Shown here one piece after another: positions 5,968 to 12,733 of a DNA stretch of 12,733 nucleotides. A program made the translations under genes and the position numbers. The notes beneath the pieces were generated by a model, which was given only the letters and a program-made list of their open reading frames with translations, did not search any database and had not been told where the DNA came from. Numbering within the stretch: position 1 is the stretch's first letter; each line of letters begins with the position of its first letter. Source of the stretch: Verrucomicrobiota bacterium (GTDB lineage Bacteria; Verrucomicrobiota; Verrucomicrobiia; Chthoniobacterales; UBA10450); contig QHOR01000188.1 in NCBI GenBank assembly GCA_003219395.1, forward strand, positions 1-12,733. Direction: 5' to 3'.

Positions 5968-6980
5968 ATGGGTAAGAAAATGCGTGCCGCCCAAGTTTCG
6001 CGTGCGGGTGGGCCGTTGGAATTAGTTGAGCGCGACATTCCGGAGCCACAGGCTGGATGGGTTCGAATCAAGGTGGACGCATGTGGCGTTTGTCACAGTG
6101 ATTCGCTAGTCAAAGAGGGACACTGGCCGGGTATTCAATATCCCCGTGTCCCAGGACACGAAGTCATTGGCGTTGTCGATGCTGTTGGCGACCGCGTGAA
6201 GCCGTGGAGAACCGGCCAGCGCGTTGGCGTTGGGTGGCACGGCGGCAATTGCGGATATTGCGACCATTGCCGGCGTGGTGAATTTTTTGCATGCGAAGTG
6301 GCGCTCTTAACGACCGGCATCTCGGTCGACGGGGGTTACGCGGAATACATGGTTGCGCCTGCGGAAGCGCTGGCACTTCTGCCTGACGAACTCTCTGCTG
6401 TCGACAGCGCGCCTCTCATGTGCGCTGGCCTGACAACCTTTAACGCGCTGCGAAACAGCGGCGCGCGTCCGGGCGATCTCATTGCTGTGCTTGGTATCGG
6501 CGGGCTCGGTCACCTTGGCGTCCAGTTCGCGGCCAAGATGGGATTTAAAACCGTGGCAATCGCGCGCGGAAAAGACAAGGAAGCATTCGCCAAACAACTC
6601 GGCGCACATCATTACGTCAACAGCCAGGCATCCGATCCGGCGGCTGAACTGAATAAGCTCGGCGGCGCCAATGTTGTGATCGCAACTCAATGGCAGCAGT
6701 GCTGGGCGGCCTTGCGCCAAACGGGACATTCATGGTGATCGGCGCAGCGGGACCGCTTTCAGTTGATCCACTTTTACTCATTTCTGGTTGCCGGTCAGTC
6801 AAGGGCTGGTACTCCGGAACGTCGATCGATTCACAAGCCGCCTTGAACTTCAGCGCGCTGCATGCTGTGCATTCGATGAACGAAATTTTTCCGCTCGATC
6901 GAGCAGCCGAAGCGTACGACAGGATGATGAGTGGCAAAGCGCGTTTTCGCGTGGTTCTGGATATTGGAGGAAAACGCTGA
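5968..6980 (+). pseudogene. Zinc-dependent alcohol dehydrogenase, disrupted by an out-of-frame deletion
   Basis: The frame from ATG 5968 encodes a medium-chain dehydrogenase. It has C42 (GVCHSD), H64-E65 (PGHE) and C152 (MCAG) as the catalytic-zinc set, structural-zinc cysteines C95, C98, C101 and C109, and the Rossmann motif GIGGLG at 176-181. After GGANVVIAT (residue 240, base 6687) it goes out of frame and stops at 6738. The C-terminal part resumes at ATG 6690 (MAAVLGGLAPNGTFMVIGA, then GWYSGTSID and MMSGKARFRVVLDIG) and ends at 6980. Related enzymes have about six residues between the VIAT threonine and this methionine; here only CA remains, so roughly 16 nt are missing. Rejoined, the protein would be about 342 residues, the normal length. 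The native role would be NAD(P)-dependent oxidation of alcohols or reduction of aldehydes. No strong ribosome binding site is seen. Confidence 0.85.
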
Positions 6981-7040
6981 GCCGGGAAGCGAAGGCTGCT
7001 CGCACGGAAAAAACTTCCATTCGGCCTATTGCTGAAAACT

Positions 7041-7943
7041 TCAGGCTCGATTGAGAATAATTGTTACCGGCGTTCCTTTTCGAACCAGCAGTTCGACCTC
7101 GGCAATATCCTCTTTCAGCATGGCAATTCCTTGAGGTGGACGGTTTGAATCACCGGAATTCGTTGATTGGTCGTCGTCGTCCGTTGCGACCGCGATTTCG
7201 GAACTTGTCTCTTCAGTCTCTTGCTGAACACCGTAAAGTACATAGCCGACGCGCCCCAGATCGATTCGCGGGGTGCCTTGTTTATCGAGACCATGACCCG
7301 GTTGCACCGGTCTGCCATTTTCCAGAAACGATTTCGCTGCGACTCTCGTCTGAATCGCCGGTTTCCGCGAGGGCGGCAACGCCGCAGATATGATCGGATA
7401 TTGAGTAAAAAACCCGCGGCTGTCGTGCACAATTACACGATCCCGGGGAAGGTCGATCGTAATGGTGAAATCGAGCTGAGGCACCATCAGTTTTTCTCCC
7501 GGCCGGATTAAAGTGGAGTCGAGGTCGTTTACGCGGATGATGGCCTCCGCACTGGACTTAAGTTTTCGCGCGATGGATGCTAGGGCGTCGCCACGCTTCA
7601 CGATGTATTCGGTTTTGCGAGGCGAAGGTTCTTTGGAGAAAAAGATTTGTGTATTGACGTCGCCTAGAAGATCGCGCAGCTCACGTGTGACAGGCGATTT
7701 CGGTGCGGTAATCAGCGCTTTTACGAGGAGTCCGCGCGCTTCGGTCAATTTCCCTTCACGCACTAAAACTTTAGCCTCTTTTAGCTTCTTTACGTTGGGA
7801 TGCACATACGTCACCCATGGAATTGATTTTAGTCGTGCCAGTTCCACTGGACGAAACGCGATGTGCGCGAAATAGGCGGCGCCACCTAAAATTGCGACGC
7901 CGAGCAGGAGAATCGTGCATTTTTGCCACAGCGACATTCTCAT
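7041..7943 (-). CDS. Membrane-anchored LysM protein with degenerate YkuD (L,D-transpeptidase-like) domain
   Basis: The 300-residue protein has an N-terminal transmembrane anchor (about 9-28), a short TPR-like helical section (about 52-96), and a LysM peptidoglycan-binding module (112-155, YIVKRGDALASIARKLKSS to LIRPGEKLMVPQ). A C-terminal part (158-297) follows the course of a YkuD domain: FTITIDLPRDRVIVH, later PRIDLGRVGYVLYG, and finally EDIAEVELLVRKGTPVTI. In active enzymes the last section reads HGT then SHGCIRM before the DVxEL helix. Here the equivalents are YGV (237-239) and PQGIAML (270-276), so the catalytic cysteine and its histidine are absent, and an acidic low-complexity insert (about 241-268) sits between them. 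It probably binds cell wall without crosslinking it. A weak GAGAGG precedes the ATG at 7943. It is convergent with the dehydrogenase gene. Confidence 0.8.
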   Translation of the reverse strand: MRMSLWQKCTILLLGVAILGGAAYFAHIAFRPVELARLKSIPWVTYVHPNVKKLKEAKVLVREGKLTEARGLLVKALITAPKSPVTRELRDLLGDVNTQIFFSKEPSPRKTEYIVKRGDALASIARKLKSSAEAIIRVNDLDSTLIRPGEKLMVPQLDFTITIDLPRDRVIVHDSRGFFTQYPIISAALPPSRKPAIQTRVAAKSFLENGRPVQPGHGLDKQGTPRIDLGRVGYVLYGVQQETEETSSEIAVATDDDDQSTNSGDSNRPPQGIAMLKEDIAEVELLVRKGTPVTIILNRA

Positions 7944-8088
7944 CGAGACAACAAACCCTCTCTACATAGACATCGTTTTACAAGGCACCGTTGATCCGTG
8001 TATTTGTTGCTGTCTTCGAATTGTCTGGCAGCCGTTCCCTCCTGGAATTGCCGGCAGGCAAAATAGGTGCGAGGCGTCACGACGCGAT

Positions 8089-8291
8089 TCACACCAGGGT
8101 TTGAAAAATAAAGAGGCTGATAACAAGGGTTTGGACGAGAAAGAAGACTGCGTAGAACTCATGATAGCGCTGATTGCGCGTGATCGCAGCCGTCGTTAGT
8201 CCGGCAATATAGAGCAAGCTGCTGATGAAGTATCGCGGCCCTAATGCAAGCGAGTGACTTTTCTCTGATCGCTCTCACCGACACTTCGCAT
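8089..8291 (-). pseudogene. Small two-helix membrane protein, probably frameshifted
   Basis: Between the LysM and GlxA-like genes the minus strand encodes, from 8247 to a TGA at 8089, 52 residues that look like real protein: ALGPRYFISSLLYIAGL begins a first hydrophobic helix, RNQRYHEF is a polar turn, and YAVFFLVQTLVISLFIFQ is a second helix. This frame has no ATG before an upstream stop. In another frame an ATG at 8291 gives MRSVGESDQRKVTRLH and stops at 8241. Adding one base near 8248 (TTG-GCA) would join the two into a 67-residue small membrane protein. I do not recognise the family. The remaining 7944-8088 shows only a weak hairpin (TTGCC/GGCAA, 8048-8061). Chance coding of two good helices is possible. 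Confidence 0.45.
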
Positions 8292-8300
8292 CGCGAGTGT

Positions 8301-9335
8301 TTAGCTCTTGTTGTTCCGAACCTTTAGTCGACCTTTCGTGTGCCGGAAGTGGCGTCGATATTGCCCCGGGGCAATTTTTAGTGCGCGCTGAAAAACGTTG
8401 CGCATGGAATTCACATTTCCGAAACCGCATTCGCTTGCGATTGTTTCCATACTGTTTTGACTCTCTTCCAATCGGCGGCGTGCGGTTTCGACGCGAAGAC
8501 GTTCCACAAATTTGGCAGGCGTCATTTTCATTTCTTTACTGAAAACACGCGCGAAATTTCGAGGACTCATCGCCACGCGCTGTGCCAAGGCCGACACAGT
8601 CAGCGGTTTATTCAAGTTATCCAGCACCCATGACTCAAGTTCGCGTAATGGTTTTCGGTCCGTCAGTTGCAATGATAACGCGGCGCTGAACTGTGATTGT
8701 CCACCGGGCCGGCGCAGATAGAGCACGAGATTGCGGGCAACCTGCAGTGCCAGTGGCGAGCCGTGGTCTTCTTCCACCAGGGCAAGAGCGAGATCCATTC
8801 CAGCGGTAACACCCGCCGACGTGTAGACATTTTTGTCACGGACAAATATCGGATCGGGATCGACACGCGTACGAGGCGCGCGTCTGATCAAAACCTCGCA
8901 CCAGTTCCAATGCGTTGTAGCGCGGCGGCCATCAAGCAAACCAGCCCGCGCCAGCAACATCGCTCCGGTGCAGACAGAACCGATACGCCGGGCTCGCCGA
9001 GCGATTGTTTTCAACCAGCGGATGGCTTCGCTTCTTACTTCATCATTCTCAATCGCCGTGCCGCCGGCTACCAACAGGGTGTCGATGGTCCCGCGCAGCT
9101 CGCGAAACGTTTTGTGCGCCGCGAATCGCAAACCGCAGTTCGCAATAAGTGAGCGGTGAGGGGAAGTCGTCGCGACTTCAACGGAATAGATTGGGGATGC
9201 ACCTGGATTTTGCCTGACGAAGATTTCCGACGCCCGAGCAAAGACTTGCAGCGGTCCAACCAAATCGAGGATCTCTGTACCTGGCGCAGCGACGAAAACG
9301 ATTCGGCGCTTTGCGCCAGGCGAACTTTGATTCAT
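8301..9335 (-). CDS. GlxA-family transcriptional regulator (DJ-1/PfpI domain plus AraC HTH)
   Basis: The 344-residue protein has an N-terminal DJ-1/PfpI (class I glutamine amidotransferase-like) domain at about 10-205. The nucleophile-elbow cysteine is C122 in IGSVCTGAMLLA, followed by AGLLDGRRATTHW with H142, and TSAGVTAGMDLAL at 172-184. A C-terminal AraC double helix-turn-helix covers about 229-331: SALAQRVAMSPRNFARVF as the first HTH and the IASECGFGNVNSMRNVF segment as the second, ending in the APGQYRRHF signature. GlxA-like regulators are cytoplasmic activators whose sensor domain keeps the fold and often the cysteine but is not known to be an enzyme. It starts 25 nt after the stop of the upstream DJ-1/YHS gene on the same strand, so the two are likely one operon. 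Its target and ligand are unknown. Confidence 0.92.
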   Translation of the reverse strand: MNQSSPGAKRRIVFVAAPGTEILDLVGPLQVFARASEIFVRQNPGASPIYSVEVATTSPHRSLIANCGLRFAAHKTFRELRGTIDTLLVAGGTAIENDEVRSEAIRWLKTIARRARRIGSVCTGAMLLARAGLLDGRRATTHWNWCEVLIRRAPRTRVDPDPIFVRDKNVYTSAGVTAGMDLALALVEEDHGSPLALQVARNLVLYLRRPGGQSQFSAALSLQLTDRKPLRELESWVLDNLNKPLTVSALAQRVAMSPRNFARVFSKEMKMTPAKFVERLRVETARRRLEESQNSMETIASECGFGNVNSMRNVFQRALKIAPGQYRRHFRHTKGRLKVRNNKS

Positions 9336-9360
9336 TGACTTCGCATTCGGTCGCCGCTCG

Positions 9361-10329
9361 TCACAAGCTTTTGTTGTCCGTGAATTTATCCGGTGCGGCG
9401 TCGAATGTTTTCTTATCGTCGTCTGAACAGAAATAGTAGGTGACTCCTTTAAAGGTCGATTTTGGCGCTGTCGCCGGATCCACGTTCATTCCGCATACCA
9501 CGCAGACGGGATGTTCAGCAGTGGAAACAGGCGCGACGGCATAAATTTGATTCGATTCCGAATTCATCCAGCCCTGCCCTTGATATTCCAGGTCATAGGC
9601 CGTTTTTTGCGCGACCTCACGGCCGAAATAGCGTTCGACGACGCGGAGCGCCAGATCGATTCCAGAAGAAAGCCCGCCAGCGGTGGCAAGTTTGCCATCT
9701 TCGACAAACCTTGCTCCGCGTTTGAGGTGGATATCGGGGAATTCATTGGCGAAACGAACAAACGCCCCGTGATATGTGGTTGCGGTTTTCCCTGACAAGA
9801 GTCCCGTTTTGGCAAGCACAAATGCTCCAGTGCAAACCGACATGGTCACATCGGTAGACTTTGCCGACTTCCGGATCCAATCCAGTGTGGCCTTACCTGG
9901 CTGACTCTGCGCAGGGATAACGATGACTTTCGGCACAGGAGCATTTTCAAAGGTATACTCGGGGACAATTTTCATCCCGCCGCTTGTACGAATGGGCGAG
10001 GTCGACTCCGAGACGGTATAAAGGCGGAATGGCTGGTCCCTTCGTCCAGGAATCATCACATCTTGGAATACTTCCCAAGGTCCGGTGAAATCGATCACTT
10101 GTGCGCCTTCCGAAATGAGAAACGCAACAGGGATGCTGCCTGCCGCGGGCGCCTTGAGCGGGTTTGTTTCGACTGATGATTCTCCGGGCTGAGCGCTGTT
10201 TGGAGCTTTGGCTGGTTCCGAACCGAAAAGTTGACCCAACACAGTAACTGCGATGCTGGCCACTAAGCCGAATTTCGGGGCTATTCTAGTTAATTGTATC
10301 CAATTGGAGGTGGTTGTGTATCCATTCAT
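9361..10329 (-). CDS. Exported or membrane-anchored DJ-1/PfpI domain protein with C-terminal YHS domain
   Basis: From ATG 10329 the product is 322 residues; the frame also allows a TTG start at 10371 (336 residues), but neither has a clear ribosome binding site. A hydrophobic segment (FGLVASIAVTVLGQLFG, about 20-36) and a Pro/Ser/Ala-rich linker suggest export or anchoring. The DJ-1/PfpI domain covers about 65-250, with C166 in MSVCTGAFVLA, then TGLLSGKTATTYHG containing H187, and ATAGGLSSGIDLAL. The C-terminus (about 273-316) is a YHS domain: PVCVVCGMNVDP with C276 and C279, then GVTYYFCS with C301, and the DKFTDN end; YHS domains are associated with metal-handling proteins. The SVCTGA to ATT section closely parallels the downstream GlxA-like regulator, suggesting duplication. 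The combination points to an extracytoplasmic sensor or small-molecule-binding protein; activity is unknown. Confidence 0.85.
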   Translation of the reverse strand: MNGYTTTSNWIQLTRIAPKFGLVASIAVTVLGQLFGSEPAKAPNSAQPGESSVETNPLKAPAAGSIPVAFLISEGAQVIDFTGPWEVFQDVMIPGRRDQPFRLYTVSESTSPIRTSGGMKIVPEYTFENAPVPKVIVIPAQSQPGKATLDWIRKSAKSTDVTMSVCTGAFVLAKTGLLSGKTATTYHGAFVRFANEFPDIHLKRGARFVEDGKLATAGGLSSGIDLALRVVERYFGREVAQKTAYDLEYQGQGWMNSESNQIYAVAPVSTAEHPVCVVCGMNVDPATAPKSTFKGVTYYFCSDDDKKTFDAAPDKFTDNKSL

Positions 10330-10519
10330 AACCGTGAAGGTCTCGAAATCACTATCTGGCAGCAATGACAATTATCATCATGTTTCTGCCAACAAACTGG
10401 AAACAAACCTTTTCACGTCTCTGTGCTCTCGCGCCATACACATCAAGCTTTTCGGCAGCAATTTTTGAGGTTTGCTTTGCGATATTTGATGCAACGGTGA
10501 GTTCGCAAGGAAATTCCCA

Positions 10520-12103
10520 ATGAAATCACAGTATGATGTGCTAATTCTCGGCGCAGGCCACAATGGGCTTGTGGCAGCGAGCTATCTTGGGCGCGCAGGC
10601 CTGAGCGTTCTGCTTCTCGAAAAAAACAATTACATCGGTGGCGCCGCCACTTCGCAGAAGGTGTTTCCCGATTACGACGCACAACTGTCCCGGTATTCCT
10701 ATCTCATCAGCTTGTTTCCGGAAAAGATCATTCGAGATCTCGGACTGAACCTTGAACTGCGCCGACGCGCGGTGGCGTCGTTTACGCCTTATCTGAACCA
10801 CGGGCAACACGACGGCTTGCTCTTAAGCAATGTGGACGAAGAAGTCAGTCGCCAGTCAATGTTGGAACTGACCGGGAACAAAATGGAATTTGAGCAGATG
10901 AAAGCTTTCTACAATCTGTCGCACGTTTTTGCGGAGTACGTCTGGGATACCATGTTGGAGCCGCTTATCGGCAAAGAAGAATTACGACGCCGGCTTGATC
11001 GCGATGACATTTCTCGAGAAGCATGGCGCAGCCTGGTGGAGGAGCCGCTCGGCGCCGCGGTCGAGCGTTATTTGCACGACGATCTGGTCCGCGGACTTGT
11101 TTTCACCGATGCAAAGATCGGTGTGCTCACGCATCCGCACGACCCGTCGCTCCTGCAGAATCGTTGTTTCATTTATCATCTTATTGGCAATAAGACAGGC
11201 GAATGGAAGGTGCCGGTCGGTGGCATGGGTGCGGTCGTGCGCGAATTGGGGAAAACGGCGCGTCATGCTGGCGCGGAGATTTTGACTAATGTCGATCTTC
11301 GCGCGCTTGGCCTCGCCGCGGAGCAGCGAACGGTGGAATTCTACAAGGACGGACAACAACAAACCGTCCAAGCGCGATACCTTCTCGTAAATTTCGGCCG
11401 CAATGTGTTGGCAAGGTATATTGGCCAGTTATACCAACCGAATGCCACGGATGAGGGCTCTGTGTTCAAGATCAATATGCTCCTGCAACGGTTGCCGAAG
11501 TTAAAGGCGACGAGGTATACATCCGATCAGGCTTGGTCCGGAACATTTCACAGCAACGAAGGCTACGAGCAAATGAACGCCAGTTACGATCAAGTATGCG
11601 GCGGACGGCTGCCCAATAAAGCACCATGTGAAGTGTATTGCCATACGTTGACCGACAACAGCATTCTTGCGCCCGAGCTGCGGGAGAAAGGTTTCCATAC
11701 CATGACCTTGTTTGGATTGGATGCTCCATGGAACTTGTTTGTGCGCGATAACAGGACCATGCGAAAGCATGCAGAGAAAAAATTCATCGAAAGCATCAAC
11801 CAGTGGTTGAACGAGCCCCTGGAGGATTGTGTGGCCCTGGCGCATGATGGCAGCCTGTGCATCGAAAGCAAAAGTCCGGTTGATATCGAAGACGCCTTGG
11901 GAATGTTCCAGGGAAATATTTTTCAAAACGCACCAACATTTCCCTTTGCTGAGCGCAAAGAGCAGGTTGGAACCTGGGGTGTCGAAACTGATTACGAAAA
12001 TGTGTTTCTCTGTGGGTCAAGCGCCCAACGCGGCGGCGCCGTCAGCGGGATTCCCGGACACAACGCGGCAATGAAGGTGCTCGAGATGGCAAAGAAAAGA
12101 TAA
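10520..12103 (+). CDS. FAD-dependent phytoene-dehydrogenase-like oxidoreductase (PYROXD2/CrtI-type)
   Basis: The 527-residue protein begins with a classic dinucleotide-binding motif: YDVLILGAGHNGLVAASYL (GAGHNG at 11-16), with E34 in LLLEKNNYIGGAA as the ribose-binding acid. It ends with the FAD-closing motif VFLCGSSAQRGGAVSGIPGHNAA (about 495-517). The KVPVGGMGAVVRELGKTA stretch in the middle is typical of the carotenoid desaturase / PYROXD2 group of amine-oxidase-like flavoproteins. No other carotenoid gene (phytoene synthase, cyclase) is nearby, so the substrate is open, and 'phytoene dehydrogenase' should be read as a family label only. AAGGA (10507-10511) lies 8 nt before the ATG. The NTF2-like gene follows 25 nt after the stop and is probably co-transcribed. 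The 190-bp gap to the divergent DJ-1/YHS gene shows no clear promoter. Confidence 0.9.
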   Translation: MKSQYDVLILGAGHNGLVAASYLGRAGLSVLLLEKNNYIGGAATSQKVFPDYDAQLSRYSYLISLFPEKIIRDLGLNLELRRRAVASFTPYLNHGQHDGLLLSNVDEEVSRQSMLELTGNKMEFEQMKAFYNLSHVFAEYVWDTMLEPLIGKEELRRRLDRDDISREAWRSLVEEPLGAAVERYLHDDLVRGLVFTDAKIGVLTHPHDPSLLQNRCFIYHLIGNKTGEWKVPVGGMGAVVRELGKTARHAGAEILTNVDLRALGLAAEQRTVEFYKDGQQQTVQARYLLVNFGRNVLARYIGQLYQPNATDEGSVFKINMLLQRLPKLKATRYTSDQAWSGTFHSNEGYEQMNASYDQVCGGRLPNKAPCEVYCHTLTDNSILAPELREKGFHTMTLFGLDAPWNLFVRDNRTMRKHAEKKFIESINQWLNEPLEDCVALAHDGSLCIESKSPVDIEDALGMFQGNIFQNAPTFPFAERKEQVGTWGVETDYENVFLCGSSAQRGGAVSGIPGHNAAMKVLEMAKKR

Positions 12104-12128
12104 AAACTTCCGACGCCCAGTCACAGAT

Positions 12129-12564
12129 ATGCCTGACGCCAACCCAGATGATGTTGCCTCGATCGATGCGATTATTTCGGCTGCTTATGATTCCATTTCG
12201 GGACCGGCTGGCCAGAAACTTGTATTATCCAGGTGCGCGTTCAATCCCCACCGCAAAGCCCGGGGCAGTTAATGATGTCGCACCGCAAATCCTGGACGTG
12301 GATGGTTTCATTGCGCGTGTGGAACCGTATTTTGCAGAGCACGGATTTTACGAAACAGAGATCGCGCGTCGCACCGAGCAATTCGGGAATATCGCGCATG
12401 TCTGGAGCACGTATGAATCGCGCCACAATCCGGCGGATCCGGAACCGTTCATGCGCGGGATTAACAGCATCCAGCTGTTCTACGATGGCAGTCGCTGGTG
12501 GATCGTGAATATCTACTGGCAACAGGAAAGCCCGGCACATCCGATTCCGTCAAAATACTTGTAG
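12129..12564 (+). pseudogene. NTF2-like (SnoaL-fold) protein gene, disrupted by an out-of-frame deletion
   Basis: From ATG 12129 the frame reads MPDANPDDVASIDAIISAAY to SGPAGQK (30 residues, to 12218), which matches the N-terminus of small cone-fold proteins annotated 'nuclear transport factor 2 family' in soil bacteria, then goes wrong and stops at TAA 12268-12270. The rest continues in another frame as NLYYPGARSIPT, AEHGFYETEIARR, FGNIAHVWSTYESR, RGINSIQLF, SRWWIVNIYWQQE and PIPSKYL, ending at 12564. Relatives have about eight residues (RDWxRFRS type) between GQK and LYYPGAR; here a single C remains, so about 23 nt are missing. A longer open frame beginning at 12148 exists, but its first 22 or so residues are out-of-frame translation. 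Native length would be about 150 residues. The fold serves many enzymes and binding proteins; the substrate is unknown. It follows the FAD oxidoreductase by 25 nt. Confidence 0.75.
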
Positions 12565-12598
12565 CAACTCAAAACCCCCAAAGGCTTCCACGTAACGT

Positions 12599-12684
12599 CA
12601 GCGCCAAAGGCGCAGGAGTCATTTCGTAGCCTGGGTAAGCGCGCTAGGATTTATGGTCAATCCGAAGGCCAGCGCTGAAGGCGC
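12599..12684. repeat. REP-like intergenic element with paired GCGCC/GGCGC hairpins
   Basis: CAGCGCCAAAGGCGC (12599-12613) and CAGCGCTGAAGGCGC (12670-12684) agree at 13 of 15 positions, lie in the same orientation 56 nt apart, and each folds into a tiny GC hairpin with a 3-nt loop. Between them, TAGC (12627-12630) and GCTA (12643-12646) bracket a further imperfect palindrome. This layout resembles REP-type extragenic elements spread by RAYT transposases in soil Verrucomicrobiota and Planctomycetota, from memory of such motifs. No transposase is present here, and only one element lies in the window. Otherwise 12565-12733 holds nothing I can call. Confidence 0.5.
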
Positions 12685-12733
12685 GATTCCTTCTCCGCTT
12701 TTCAACAGTTGTTTACACGACAATTCGATTTCC

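Noticed and set aside
6307..6729. 140-codon minus-strand frame inside the alcohol dehydrogenase
   Set aside because: Antisense to conserved dehydrogenase domains with zinc ligands; composition not protein-like.
7032..7044. CTGAA-AAC-TTCAG hairpin between the convergent dehydrogenase and LysM genes
   Set aside because: Only 5 bp, no adjacent T-run on either strand, and it overlaps the LysM gene's stop; not a credible terminator.
10364..10384. Fur-like palindrome (TGATAATTGTCA on the minus strand) before the DJ-1/YHS gene
   Set aside because: Only a 12-nt near-palindrome with one mismatch; it does not match the 19-bp Fur consensus well enough to call.

Overview
The window is about 12.7 kb of ordinary-looking bacterial chromosome with short intergenic gaps and genes on both strands. 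I saw no tRNA, rRNA, CRISPR array, insertion sequence or phage gene. The gene mix is a secreted S9-type peptidase, a vanadium haloperoxidase, a secreted Tyr/Gly-rich protein, a LysM protein with a degenerate L,D-transpeptidase domain, a GlxA/AraC regulator beside a DJ-1/PfpI protein, a phytoene-dehydrogenase-like oxidoreductase and an NTF2-like protein. Together with mid-range GC and a GCGCC-AAA-GGCGC type intergenic repeat, this suggests a soil Verrucomicrobiota (Chthoniobacterales, 'Udaeobacter'-like) or, less likely, an Acidobacteriota. That placement is inference from gene style, not a database result.

Layout. 1-1257 (-): N-terminal beta-propeller of a secreted S9 peptidase, running off the window start. 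1341-2348 (+): PLP-dependent cysteine synthase, divergent from the peptidase. 2497-2971 (+): a complete small transcription unit with a sigma70-type promoter, a structured leader, a 92-codon Tyr-rich secreted protein and a strong intrinsic terminator; its best start codon is followed by an in-frame TGA at codon 3. 3094-4891 (-): a small secreted protein of unknown function behind a secreted vanadium-dependent haloperoxidase. 4992-5846 (-): YeaE-like aldo/keto reductase, divergent from a zinc alcohol dehydrogenase (5968-6980, +) that is broken by an out-of-frame deletion. 7041-7943 (-): membrane-anchored LysM protein. 8089-8291 (-): remnant of a small two-helix membrane protein in two frames. 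8301-10329 (-): GlxA-type AraC regulator preceded by a membrane-anchored or exported DJ-1/PfpI-YHS fusion. 10520-12564 (+): FAD oxidoreductase followed by a broken NTF2-like gene. 12599-12684: hairpin repeat.

Working relations. The two neighbouring DJ-1/PfpI proteins (one fused to a DNA-binding domain, one exported and fused to a metal-type YHS domain) look like a duplicated sensing and regulatory pair. The aldo/keto reductase and alcohol dehydrogenase share a 121-bp divergent region holding two adjacent perfect palindromes, which would suit aldehyde/alcohol handling under a common regulator, although the dehydrogenase is now disrupted.

The most notable features are the accumulation of lesions (a nonsense codon, two out-of-frame deletions of about 16 and 23 nt, and a probable frameshift) among otherwise intact genes, and the leader before the Tyr-rich protein, where one CTCCCT segment can pair either with an upstream AGGGAG or with the identical AGGGAG in the ribosome binding site.
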